Source: Chara braunii (Eukaryota > Streptophyta > Charophyceae > Charales > Characeae). From it: 64,000 nt of DNA. The stretch is from contig BFEA01000550.1 in NCBI GenBank assembly GCA_003427395.1, positions 292,004-356,003 on the forward strand, read 5' to 3'. The notes under the pieces are model-generated. The model was not told where the DNA came from. It searched no databases and saw only the letters and a program-made list of their open reading frames with translations. Within the stretch, counting starts at the first letter, position 1, and each line of letters begins with the position of its first letter. Both the position numbers and the translations under genes were made by a program. Shown piece after piece: positions 35,833 through 46,986 of this stretch.

Positions 35833-36627
35833 TTAATTTCTTCCAGACGATTGAATTGTGAAGAATGCAAAGTCATTTACATTGTGATCAATTCTAAAGA
35901 CACGTTGGAATTGTCTAAAAGGTAATGGTTGATGAATATGATGAGAAGGAAAATATGAATATGACAATGAGCAACGAGTGATATGGTTGATGATATAATA
36001 AAACCATGGTCCTGGTCCGCAAAGAAACCATTCTGCAAGAAAAGCAGGATTATTATTTTCATTATGAGCAAAAACGAATAATAAATGTTTACTAAGATCG
36101 ATAAGCGATGTTAATTTAAATGAATCATAAGAATGATTGACGAAATACTGTTTTAGGGCAACTCCTCTGTAACGAGATAACTCTGTTGATACAGAAGTAA
36201 CAAATGTGTATAAGCAGAGTGTTAATGAGTAGAAAGTAATTCTGAAATTTGCACTAATTCTTACATATTTTGCAACACGTTCGTCGTACATTTCTGTTGC
36301 TCCGAACGATAAAGAATGTACTACATTTCCATTGAAAGTGATTAAAGAAAGAAGAGCACGGGAAAAATATGAATGCGATAATATTCGCAACGCAGTATTA
36401 TCTTCAATAATAAAGAATGCTCTTTCAACAGAACGAAATGTTAATAGTGCAGAATCTCGTAAAAAATCAAAGAGTTGATTAACATTAGAAATAGAGTCAT
36501 ATCCACAATGGTACTTATATTGTGCTCTTGTGACTTCAATTGGATTATAATGAACAACAAAAAGTGATAATCGTATCAAAATTGCACGTAAAGGATCAAT
36601 AACAAAAAAGTCGTATAAGCCTGGCGC
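35833..36627 (-). pseudogene. Downstream half of the split gene, inverted (unrecognised)
   Basis: This minus-strand open frame of about 260 codons starts just inside the 8 bp duplicate (36620-36627) with GLYDFFVIDPLRAILIRLSL and ends at a TAA near 35833. The frame is intact, uses AT-rich codons and reads like a real protein, with hydrophobic stretches such as ITFYSLTLCLYTFV that could be membrane segments. No annotated family comes to mind. With the half at 35522-35592 it makes one continuous exon once the hAT insertion is removed and this block is turned round. Either the genome has an inversion with breakpoints inside hAT copies or the scaffold was misjoined. Confidence 0.6.
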
Positions 36628-36771
36628 CTGGATAACCGGCGTTCGGGACAGGCCGAATGCCCGAACCCGAACGCCCGAACGTATGGGACCCCTTAGGGAT
36701 GCGTTCGACCGTTCGGGTCAAACGCGGACCCAAAAAAAAAAAAAAAAAAAAAAAAAACAAAGTCATCAAAA
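36628..36771 (+). mobile_element. hAT-type element, left end running into a gap
   Basis: CTGGATAACCGGCGTTCGGG followed by CCGAACG repeats and an A-run matches the left end of copies 1 and 2 with two terminal mismatches. The body is lost in the N gap at 36772-37196. On the minus strand its outer side abuts GCGCCAGG, the same 8 bp that abuts the right end at 35593. Confidence 0.8.
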
Positions 36772-37196
36772 NNNNNNNNNNNNNNNNNNNNNNNNNNNNN
36801 NNNNNNNNNNNNNNNNNNNNNNNNNNNNNNNNNNNNNNNNNNNNNNNNNNNNNNNNNNNNNNNNNNNNNNNNNNNNNNNNNNNNNNNNNNNNNNNNNNNN
36901 NNNNNNNNNNNNNNNNNNNNNNNNNNNNNNNNNNNNNNNNNNNNNNNNNNNNNNNNNNNNNNNNNNNNNNNNNNNNNNNNNNNNNNNNNNNNNNNNNNNN
37001 NNNNNNNNNNNNNNNNNNNNNNNNNNNNNNNNNNNNNNNNNNNNNNNNNNNNNNNNNNNNNNNNNNNNNNNNNNNNNNNNNNNNNNNNNNNNNNNNNNNN
37101 NNNNNNNNNNNNNNNNNNNNNNNNNNNNNNNNNNNNNNNNNNNNNNNNNNNNNNNNNNNNNNNNNNNNNNNNNNNNNNNNNNNNNNNNNNNNNNNN
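36772..37196. other. Assembly gap (N run)
   Basis: 425 unknown bases. Long open frames through it are artefacts. Confidence 0.99.
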
Positions 37197-37288
37197 TTTG
37201 TCACAGCCCCTCGTTTGTTGTCCTCTTCTCCCTCTCTGCCTACGGTTTACCGGGCAGTTCTATTTGACGATATATATATATATATATA

Positions 37289-37583
37289 CACGGTAACCGG
37301 CGTTCGGGACGGGCCGAACGCCCGAATCCGAACGCCCGAACCCGAACGCCCGAACGTATGGGGCCCCTTGGGGATGCGTTCAGCCGTTCGGGCCGAATGT
37401 GGACCCATACTTCACATAATACAAAACCCACCAAAAAAGTTTCAAAAAATAATAAAATTGTTTAGACCCCGAACTAAAGTGAAAACAAAAAGTAAAAAGT
37501 GAAAAAAAAAAGTGGGCGAGCACGTTTTGACACCGCCATATTTGGCGATTTTTAATTATTACTTGGCTAAGCCAAATGACCTT
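37289..37583 (+). mobile_element. hAT-type MITE, truncated copy 5
   Basis: It starts CACGGTAACCGGCG (one mismatch to the family terminus) at the end of a TA run and shows the CCGAACG-rich left end. It then skips the A-run and part of the body and continues into AAAGTTTCAAAAAATAATAA and the GAGCACGTTTT block. The GC-rich right end is missing, so it is internally deleted and 3' truncated. Confidence 0.75.
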
Positions 37584-38361
37584 ATATCGTAAAAAGACTA
37601 GAAAAGCTATTAGATAAATAAATAAAATTTATTAGAAAGAGATTTTATTTGTTGTTTATAAATTTTAAATCATTTCAAAGAGTCGAAATAGTATATTATA
37701 GAAAAAGTAAACAATATCTTTGCTTTTATATTTAGATAAATACAATTAAAAGATTTTCTTGATTTTTTTGAAGTATATTTAAACATTTCGTATCAATAAT
37801 TGCGGATTTGATATAGACTTTCTACATATAACAATTTGTCATCAAAATTATATTGTAGAACTTGTACATTTTTTGTGATTTTTCATCTATATTGTCTTGC
37901 GATTTTTTGTTTTTTTCCTGTTTTCTTTTTTAAAAAAATTCTCATACTTATCATTTTTTCCCCCATCTTTGGAACTTAACAATATTTGTAGTTCATTGCC
38001 TTCATTTAATATTTTTTTTTACAATTTATCAAATTTATTAAAAAAAACTTTTTTTTTTTTTCCAATGATTTTTATATATTGTTTCCTTCAAATTGTTTTC
38101 TGGTTTCTTCTTTGTAGAAATTAGACTCCAAGAAAAACGAAAAGAATTTCATAAATGATTACGAACAAGAATAAATTTCTAAAAATTAAAAATATATAAT
38201 AATAAAATTTTATATACTTTCCTCGTTTTCATATAATTTTAAATCTCCATATAATTATTGTCATTACAAAATATACTATAAGTTTTTTTCCTTCTTAATT
38301 TGTATTTTAATATATATATAAAATAATGTCATCATTATGTTCAGAAAACTATAAACATAGT

Positions 38362-38390
<29 letters not shown>
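37584..38390. other. AT-rich intergenic DNA
   Basis: Long T- and A-runs and no coding sequence; a 28 bp A-run at 38364-38391 directly precedes the Helitron-like coding remnant. Confidence 0.6.
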
Positions 38391-38392
<2 letters not shown>

Positions 38393-41300
38393 CGACAGAA
38401 CAACAAGAACTACGATTAACGAAACGACGTGCAACAAGTCGTTTACGTAAACTTAATGAAAGCGAATAAACTCGTAAAAAACGCTTAGCATATGATGTTG
38501 CTTGGCACAGACAAGCAAGGTTAAAAAAACAAAATATTAACAATTCATTATCACAAAATAGTACTTTGTATGAATCACTGCATAAACAAAATGATATTGA
38601 TAATACAGCGGAAAAAATAAATCAAAAAAGCAAAATATATTATTACAAGAACAAAACATCGACAACTAAGTATCTCCAAATACTGATTTGTTCAATTCAT
38701 TTTATCTCAAACATGATATAAACAATAACAACGACAAAAAAACAAACGAAAGTAAAAAAAATAAAAAAACAACAGAAGAACGAGAAATACGATTAGCAAA
38801 ACGACGTGCAGCAACTCATTTACGTAAACGTAATGAAAGCGAAGAAATTCCTAAAAAACGTTAAGCATACCATACTGCTTGGCGCAGACAAGCAAAAAAA
38901 AACAAACAAATTATAAACAATTCAATATCAGAAAATACTGCTTCGTTTGAATCATTCCCTATAAAAGTTGATATACATTACAACAAAAAACAAAATTCAA
39001 ATGAAAAAAATATACTATTGCAAAAATATATATATATATATCATATATTTCAAATGTATTTGATATAAGTGAAACTTTGCATGAACCTATTAAACATATA
39101 CGTTTAAAAATCCTTGCGCGAAAACAATCAAATATATATCATAATCAAATAACGTTACTAATATATCCAAGACACATCAAAATATAAAATAATCAATCAA
39201 ACACATGCGTTTGAAAACACTTGCACGTTCAAAGAACAATCATTAGAAAAAATATTATTACTCCAACATTTATTTTACCAATTTCTCAATTACAAAAAAA
39301 CGATCTCGCGAAACATATATCACAACAATAAGCCCTACAAAACTAGTAGAAGTAACATGTTGTGTTTGTGATGAATTGGTATTGCAAATTCATATTCATA
39401 AATACTCAGCGTACGATTCAAATATTTTAAATTGTATGCATAAATATTTACATAATCATGAACCTTCATTTTATTTCGATCTTATTCAGCATTATGATTG
39501 TAGTGATCTATGTCCTTTGCTAAAAAATCTTATGTTATCTAAAAAAGGTATCAATATTGAAACAAATCAAAATATAACAGTGAACATATGGAGGAATGTA
39601 ACAATGCATTATTTAATCCACGTCGACGAAGGCATTTACCAAAATTTGCGATTGTAAATCATTTTTTCATTGGTAGATTACCACCATCTTTACAACAAGC
39701 TACTTGGCCTGGATTATTAGTGACAAGCTTAACAAATATACTTGCACAAACAAGAATCATACGAGGAGGAATGCACCGTTCAATACGCTCTCATCTGCTC
39801 GTATTCGAAGCAATCTCAGGCCTAACTGCAACTTTACTACCTAAATCAATAACAAAAGATACGCTTTACCGAATAATTTTAGCAGGTCCTTTCACTGATA
39901 TACAACTTACACGAATAAAAAAACTTCATTGTATGCGACATTCGATAATCGAAAACTTACTCATGTTCTGTATTAAAAACAATAATTTCTACTCTCACGT
40001 AAAATTCGACAAAACACAATTAGATACTATCCCTACTAATGATCCTATATACATTCCAGATGATATAATTAAAGATTTTTCACTTAAAGCTACTTATGCT
40101 AATGAATTAGATGATGAACAAGATGGTTTAAATGCACCTAAAAAAACTTCCAACAAAAACACATACATCGAAAAATCAATTATTTTTTCACATGAAGTTG
40201 CACCAATGGACAATGACATCGAAAACTCAATAGTTGAACAATTATAAAAAATAAATGATCATAAACTTATTTTTGCAATCCATACATCATCAAAATTTGC
40301 AAAATTGTTTGACCCTCACTTAGAAATAAAAATGTTTCCACATTTATTTCCATATGGCCGAGTACATTCAAGAGAATCGAAAAGAGGAATGTAAGTTTCA
40401 CAACAACTATGCACGCAACATTATTTTTTATTAAGTGATCGAGAATTTGTACAAGATCCATACTATAAACCAGTAAATTTTGATTGTTTTTCACTCGACC
40501 GTAAATATAAACTTTCAAATATCACTTGTAAAAAACAGCCACAACTACATCAACCCATTGTTGAAATTACAACTGACATGTTAAAAATTGGCCTAAAAAA
40601 TGCTCGACGACGTCGTTGAGGTCATACTGTACCCAATGATGATCCAACTGTAAGACAATTACTTCAACGTGTCGAATGTGCTTCTTCACATGTTTGGGGA
40701 AACAATGTCGAAGACGTACACGACGTCAATAAACATTTGCAACCTGCGATGGCTTCAGTCAACCAAGTTTTTTTATTACATTAACACCTAATACAGATAC
40801 AAAATAATTGATATTAATGAATATTGCAATATTTTTGTAGAGAATCCTCATATAGACACAGAACAACTTAAGAAATTATCAATGGCAGATAATATTGCAT
40901 CAGCACGTCTCTTTGACCGATTAAGACTATCTTCTTACATGATATTCTTGGTTTCGATCCTACTACACATAAAAGCGAACCCAAAGGAGGTTTATTTGGT
41001 AATGTCAGAGCATATTTTGGAATGGTAGAAACATAAGGATGAGGAATACTACATTTACATGCACTTGTTTGACTAAGAAATACACCATTAACAACTCTTC
41101 AATTTGACAAATTACAAACTTATAATATTAAATTTAGCAAATTAGTAACACAATATGTTAATAGCATTGTAACAACACGTGAAGCTCAAAACATTCCATT
41201 ACTTTCTTGTTCAGAATGTCATGCCCCACCACCATGTTATGCACCATATCCAATTCATTCGTCGGCGCGTTGTTCACCACTTTCAAAAAAACGTCCCAAA

Positions 41301-42970
41301 TCAGAGCATGAGCCTGCAAGCTTAAAATATACACATTGTAAAACAGTTTTCAGTTCACAACACACACTTTGCCAATAAATTTTAGAATCTAGGTCATCAC
41401 TCGGATATGACGAATTATCTGATTTAATATTGCAAAAGCCAAATGTATTCGTATGATTGATGATGTGTTCCAAACACATCCTATAAGTCAAACTATCATA
41501 GCAATGCCTCCACATTATTCTTCTTTCTCTTCAACGCTGCCCGCACTTCTTTCGAAAAAACACAGATGAATAAAACTGAAGAAATATGTCGATACCTTTT
41601 TCTACTGAACATTGTGAAAAAACTACATTACATGAAACAGGAATTGAATTAGCAGGCACACTTGGAGTTGAATACATTAATGCTTATAACAATATAATCT
41701 TATCAAGTTATAAATGTAATCATGATATTCAACCTCTTTCTGGTGGTGTCGAAGCAGCAAAACGAATATTTTACTATTGTAACTACGCAACAAAAGATCA
41801 ACATAAAGTTCATTGTAAAATCGCTATTCGCTTAGCTGCTTTTGACGCAAGACAAAGCAAAAAAAAAATAACCGAACAAGAAACACTCATTTCAGTTGAA
41901 ACAAAAACTCGTCACCGTTTATCATCTCAACTCTTCACTATGACTAATAAACAAGAAATCGCAGACTCACTTTGTGCACTATATCTATTAAGACAATCTT
42001 GTGTTTATCAAAGTCATACACATAAAACAATTCATTTATATAACATGTTAAAACAATTACTAAATGACAAAGAAACTATCTGTTCTTTAAAAAAAATAAA
42101 TAAAACATATATTGTTTCTTATCCACTAGACGATTATATCTATCGTCCGAAATCACTCATAAACATGTCTTTATGCGAATTTGTTATGCAATTTTATCGA
42201 TATAACAAATCTTCTACATCAGAAACTAAAGAAGATTTCTTACCTGATCATTCATTGTATGAACAAAAATATTTAAATAAATACAAATATCAATGTACAC
42301 CTGTAATTCCTTATTCTATGCGTATTCCTTATTTAGAAACGTGCACAGATGAAGAAAATAAAGTATGACATGTTCAAATATCCCTTCTATTGTTCAAACC
42401 ATTTCGCAAATTATCATATTGAATACATAATAATCAAAATTCGCATGATGAATTCACTTCTTTTTACGAAAATATGCCTACATTTATTCATAACATATAT
42501 TTACAGATGCAAAATTACCACATTGCACGCGAACGTGCAAACGAAACACAAAAAAACAGACCAACTCAATATGCAGAACATGAAAGTGACAACGAAAAGT
42601 GAGATTCCTCTTCAGAACAATCAACAAATAATAACTCTTTCTTTTTTACTGCATTAGATGATTATATTTCGTATAATACGTCAGATGAAGATAATGAAAA
42701 TGTTAAAGATTATGTTCCAATGATTCATTCAAAATCAATAAAAAAACAAAATAATTCATATCAAATTTCAAAATTAATGACACCATCTATCAATCAAACA
42801 TTAAAAACATATAATACATTACATAATCGAACTTCATTTTCAATGGTAATTTATATAGAACAAAAAATCCCATATATTAATATTGCTCTATCATGGATAA
42901 AAACAAAACCATCTAATATATGCGAAATACCCATTAAATTGATATGTTACCTTCTGAAAAAAAAAATATA
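38391..42970 (+). pseudogene. Helitron Rep/helicase relic, Rep part only
   Basis: Fragments of one plus-strand Helitron protein lie in order. Two basic repeats (LRLTKRRATSRLRK at 38.4 kb, IRLAKRRAATHLRKRN at 38.8 kb) are typical of the N-terminus. A region with IGRLPPSLQQATWPG and RGGMHRSIRSHLLVFE follows at 39.6-40.25 kb (DUF6570-like). Then comes a Helitron_like_N stretch with FPYGRVHSRESKRGM, and at about 41.0 kb a GMVETQGRGTLHLHALVWL-type motif in which two codons are now TAA and TGA. The frame at 41586-42368 contains NHDIQPLSGGVEAAKRIFYY and ADSLCALYLLRQ, as in the middle of these proteins. Several stops and frameshifts break it. No Pif1-type helicase is present: sequence turns GC-rich at about 43.0 kb. 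No terminal TC/CTRR ends were identified. Confidence 0.75.
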
Positions 42971-43416
42971 TATATATATTAAAAAATCTATGAAAGAGCA
43001 AAGGCTGAGGCCTAAGCGGTCGCTCAACTACACAACAATCTCCATGCAATGCATTTGCATGAAGAATATTGCGTAGTGGAGCCAGACCCCTGGTCAGGGA
43101 TTGTTTGCGACTTGGCAAAAATCTATTGGCAACTGGCCTCTCGGGAAGAACAGTGACAAACCCATCTCATGACATCTGACGACAATTTTGTCCACAACTT
43201 AGCGCATCTCACGACAATCACGCCCAAAACTTAGTAAAAAAAATGCTTCGCCAAGGTAGCCCGGGCTCGAGAAAAAGCCTCGCTCCACTACACAACACTC
43301 TACATGCATTTACATGCCTTCTAGTCTTGCATGGTCATCCCCGCAGCCCCCGAGGCTACAATCTCCTATGCCCTGGCTGCGCCCCCGCGCCCCGCGCGGT
43401 TACAGTGCGTGTGTGC

Positions 43417-43418
<2 letters not shown>
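42971..43418. other. Boundary DNA after the AT-rich island
   Basis: Composition changes abruptly to about 50% GC. Two related blocks (around 43010-43080 and 43250-43320) share CTCAACTACACAACA or CTCCACTACACAACAC with ATGCATTT, one also in inverted form (GTAGTGGAGCC). No gene is recognised. Confidence 0.5.

Positions 43419-43492
<74 letters not shown>
43419..43492. repeat. (GA)n microsatellite
   Basis: About 37 uninterrupted GA units. Confidence 0.97.
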
Positions 43493-43493
<1 letters not shown>

Positions 43494-43633
43494 CTCCATG
43501 CCCCTTGAGTCGTCCAGTCCATGCTTGCCGGACCATCCTCACCTCGGTGTTGCAATCTATCCACTCACATATAGTCGGAATACGTGCAGGGGCAGTCTGC
43601 TCAGACACATTTTCTCACCTTTTTTTTCAATAA

Positions 43634-44206
43634 TTCTTACGGATTTCCGAACCTGTTTTCATTCCTGACCCACCGGCCTGGAATGAAAACCCCTTCAGCG
43701 ATGAGAAAGAATACCTCGCACAGTTGATGGCCAATGAGAAAGATCTACCGTCCTACTATTTGCACGGCAACAACATTAGGACGTCCGACTCCTTCGCTAT
43801 CTGCGGCTCAAAAACCTGTCACACACACGAACTGTCCTCATTTTCCCGGGAATCCCTCACAATCAACCCGGAACGACACAGACAGCACTGGGACTTTGCC
43901 GGGGAACGGGCGTCCCTTACAAATATATGCGGTCCCGTGGTAACTTCAGAACGAATTGCGCGCGCGCCGGCGCGAAAGTTATCGCAAAGACCGTCCCATG
44001 GGAGAGAGGAAAAAGAAAGTGGGAGGCTAGCTATTTCCCGGGCAGTTGGCGCCATAGCTGCGTACGAGCTAACTGTCTCGCTCTCTCTCGCTCTCTCTGA
44101 GGACGAGTTTATTCCCGCCAGCTTATTCTTGAATGAATTTTTGTTACGTTATGGCGTTTTGGCGCCTTGTATGAGCGGATATCTATATCTATATATATAT
44201 TTGTGA
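43634..44206 (+). CDS. Possible coding segment, unrecognised
   Basis: This plus-strand frame stays open for about 190 codons. Its first 70 residues look like a normal protein (FIPDPPAWNENPFSDEKEYL, LMANEKDLPSYYLHGNNIR), while the end runs into low-complexity and TA-repeat sequence. A real exon, if there is one, probably covers only about 43640-43900. No family is recognised. A start is not defined: an internal Met at 43724 is possible, but the upstream residues also look coding. It lies upstream of, and on the same strand as, the flotillin-like exon but need not be connected. Confidence 0.3.
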   Translation, partial: FLRISEPVFIPDPPAWNENPFSDEKEYLAQLMANEKDLPSYYLHGNNIRTSDSFAICGSKTCHTHELSSFSRESLTINPERHRQHWDFAGERASLTNICGPVVTSERIARAPARKLSQRPSHGREEKESGRLAISRAVGAIAAYELTVSLSLALSEDEFIPASLFLNEFLLRYGVLAPCMSGYLYLYIYL

Positions 44207-44574
44207 CGATATATATGTATACTAGTAATAATAATACTGCTGTTTGACGGTATATATGTATATATACATGTATAGTCCGTGTTGATCGGTTCGACGAAGT
44301 CGACGGTGTGTGTGCGTCCGAAGTACCCAACATGCGGCTGGTTGCGTGGAGAGTGTGATCAAGAGTGTGATCGGCAGTATTGCGCCCCCCTCCAACCTCC
44401 TCAACGCCTTCCCTCCCCACCCTCCCCACTCACCGTTCCCCCCCTCTTTCCCTAACAGAGTCCCTCTTTGTCGCTGGGGTGTCCTCTCGATTTGAGCTCG
44501 CTGTTGACTGTTCTATGCGCACTGACTACAAGGGAAGTGCTACGTGGAGACGCGCAGTATAGCGCAGAAGGAAC
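44207..44574. other. Intergenic DNA
   Basis: It holds TATATGTATA repeats at 44185-44275 and C-rich sequence at 44380-44460. No gene is seen. Confidence 0.5.
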
Positions 44575-45050
44575 TGAAGGAAAAAGGCAAACGAGTCAAG
44601 GAAATAACTAAAGGCCGGCGGAAGGACCGAAGGATAAGGAAGGAAGGAAGGAGGGAAGGAAGGGAGAGAAAAGAGCAAGGAGGAAAGACAGGACAGCGAA
44701 GGAGGAAGAAACAGATTTGAGAAACGAGAAGAAGGAAGGAAGGAAGGAAGGGAGGAAGGAAGAGGAAGGGACAGACTCAAGGAACAGAGGAGGAATCAAA
44801 GGAGGAAGGAAGGGAACCAAAGAGGGAAGGGAAAGGACGAAGGAAAAACAGGAAAGAAAGGAGGAGGAGGACGGGAGTTGTAGGAGGAGGAAGGAAGGAA
44901 GAGGAGGAAGAAGAGGAAGTACTGAGGAGGAAAGGAGAAAGGTAGGAGGAGGAGGAAGGAGGACGAGAAGGACGTAAGGAAGAAAGAGGAGGAAGGGAAA
45001 GAAGGGAGGAGGAAAGGGAGTAAGGAATTGGTGGAGTGGAGTCAGTGAAG
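44575..45050 (+). repeat. ~480 bp polypurine tract
   Basis: The plus strand is almost wholly A/G here, made of AGGAAGGA, GGAGGAAG and GGAAAG words with few pyrimidines. It ends a few bases before the start codon of the flotillin-like exon, so it may be its 5' leader or core promoter region. Highly charged open frames read from it are composition artefacts. Confidence 0.9.
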
Positions 45051-45058
45051 AAGCGAGG

Positions 45059-45220
45059 ATGATGTATCGGATTGCTGATGCGTCACAGTTCTATGTGCTC
45101 ACCGGAGCGGGAATAGATGATGTGAAAGTCTACGAGGACGGGGCAGCGATCGTGCTCCCACCGTTTCGGAAATCCATCGCGGTGCAGAGGCGTCCGCAGA
45201 CGTTCACGATGGACATCAAG
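45059..45220 (+). CDS. Flotillin-like protein, first coding exon
   Basis: Two in-frame ATGs (45059 and 45062) open a frame reading MYRIADASQFYVLTGAGIDD, which aligns residue for residue with the start of flotillins (M-[YF]-x-V-A-x-A-S-Q-Y-L-x-[IV]-T-G-x-G-I-x-D-[IV]-K). The rest, ending TFTMDIK, fits the beta-strand before the conserved QAMSAEKL segment. Flotillins are SPFH/band 7 proteins that scaffold membrane microdomains and take part in endocytosis. The frame reaches a stop at 45233-45235 if read on, but a donor AAG|GTGGGC at 45221 in phase 0 ends the exon where the homology stops. I could not find the following exon in the window. It is short and easily missed. Confidence 0.6.
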
Positions 45221-45235
45221 GTGGGCGCTCGCTAA

Positions 45236-46110
45236 TGCACGACCGTGAGCGTTTTGCCCTTTTCTTTTGAAATTTTACTTTCGTAATTTGCCATTTTTTT
45301 TTTTGTGTGTGTGCTCATCATCTCCGATAATTTCTTAAGGTTTCGGGACCTCGCCACACTACTCACGAATGTGCAAAATGAGATTGAATCTTCCGCTAGA
45401 ACGCGGAAAGATACACCCGCCATATTTTGCTCCTTTTCACATTTTGGTGAGCGGTGCGGCGAGACCCTTGGTCTGGGAAAACAGTCGAGTACGACGGGTG
45501 CTTTCACTTCTTTCTGTTTTCCCTAAAGATCTGTTTTGTTTTCGAAGAGTTGTTACACTACCACCGTGGAGAGGACCTTCTACCTCTATCCCAAGGGGGA
45601 GAGACCCGACGAGTTCGAGCTGCAAATGATAAGCCCAGGACAGATCACGAGTTCAAACCCTGGGCCAGCTGATACTTGGGAGGATTCTCGATATCTGTCC
45701 TGAAGTTGCGTGCACATTCAGTCAGGATCAACTCCTGGGGTGTTTGTGGACAGCTAGCGGTGGAGGATCTGAACTCCTGACCTGTTTGTCAACAGCTGCA
45801 TGAACGGACTGTTCGAGAGCCGAACTCGTTTACCAGAAGATACCTTCATTGTGTGGCGTATATCATTAGGACTTGAACTCATCGGGTGTCTTTCCCCAAG
45901 CCACCTACCTTCAGGAGAGAGCTGTAGAGATTACCTGATCTATATCTCTAACCTCTGACCGCCGAAACTCATGTCATCTGGCACCGAGACAAGCAAAACA
46001 CCAAATCATGCACAGTTTATAGGAAGGGTGGTATGTTATCCTGCACAGTATATAGGAAGGGTGGTACAACGAGAGCATGCTCTGATCTGCCCTGGTAGTA
46101 GCCCTGGCCG
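45236..46110. other. Intron or intergenic DNA after the flotillin-like exon
   Basis: It contains a copy of the dispersed motif (45366-45416) and a B-box-like GAGTTCAAACCCTG at 45650-45663. An open stretch near 45545-45690 reads TFYLYPKGERPDEFELQ behind an acceptor-like TTTCGAAG, but I cannot link it to flotillin. The phrase TATAGGAAGGGTGGTA is repeated at 46018 and 46050. Nothing else is recognised. Confidence 0.4.
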
Positions 46111-46359
46111 AGCAGTTAAAAAAAAAAAAAGACAAATGAAATGAACAGATAAATGGATAAAAATAAATAATTAGAAAGTTGAATTAGGAAAAGACGAGAC
46201 TCAAGGTTCTCGTCATCGGGCTGTGTGGCGGTTTCAACACGATCTGTCCATATCATAAATGAATAAATAAATATAATCAGAAATAAAGCAATAAATATAT
46301 AATAAAGGGATAATCTGCGAAGTTGAGTTATATGCGAAAGGGGCCTTAAAAGACACATC

Positions 46360-46530
46360 TTAAGTGGAATGCCCTTGGAACAAGACAAAACTTTGTGAGA
46401 TACCCCTCGCATCAGTTGGACCTGTCATCTTTTCAATATACCCCTACCGAGTACTGTCCAAGTTTTCAGAATACCCCAATAGTTGTCAACTTCCCATGGG
46501 CCTACTTGATCTTCGAAATGCCCCTAGTGG
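46360..46530 (+). repeat. Degenerate ATGCCCCT-phrase repeat, plus orientation
   Basis: Words of the type TTT(N)nATGCCCCTA recur about every 40 bp: GAATGCCCTTGG, GATACCCCTCGC, ATATACCCCTACC, GAATACCCCAATAG, CATGGGCCTACT and GAAATGCCCCTAG. The DNA between them differs. It belongs with the copies at 47383-47620 and 48690-49015. Confidence 0.6.
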
Positions 46531-46624
46531 CCTCCGTCATGCTTTCGTTTTGCTCCTCTTGCCGGCGGAGGGGCTGATAGGACCAGCACCTCTCTTCTCT
46601 ATAGCGTGCTCACGCGCGCACCTC

Positions 46625-46628
<4 letters not shown>

Positions 46629-46675
<47 letters not shown>

Positions 46676-46769
46676 TGTCGCGCATTCATATATCTGAAGA
46701 GCGTAGTTCAAACGCGTGTATGAAAACGCTATACACACGCAGACCGAGACAGACAAACACCCACCCACC

Positions 46770-46840
<71 letters not shown>

Positions 46841-46932
46841 GCCCGCATGTCTGTGTGCACTTTTCTTATTTTTTGCGTATGAGAAAGGGAGAGAGAGTAG
46901 CCGGCATGTGTGTGTGAGTGTGGGTGTGGGTG

Positions 46933-46982
<50 letters not shown>
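46629..46982. repeat. CT, CA and GA microsatellite cluster
   Basis: (CT)n at 46629-46672, (CA)n near 46770, (GA)n at 46788-46837 and 46934-46982. The DNA to about 47100 contains a tandem copy of TGCACGAATTGGACAGCCACATTG (47008 and 47049). Confidence 0.95.

Positions 46983-46986
<4 letters not shown>

Noticed and set aside
35833-36579. Part of the Helitron or a hAT transposase
   Set aside because: It has no motif of either family, and it joins in phase to the frame at 35522-35592 instead.
36596-37502. Open frames of about 200-280 codons across the gap
   Set aside because: Most of their length is N.
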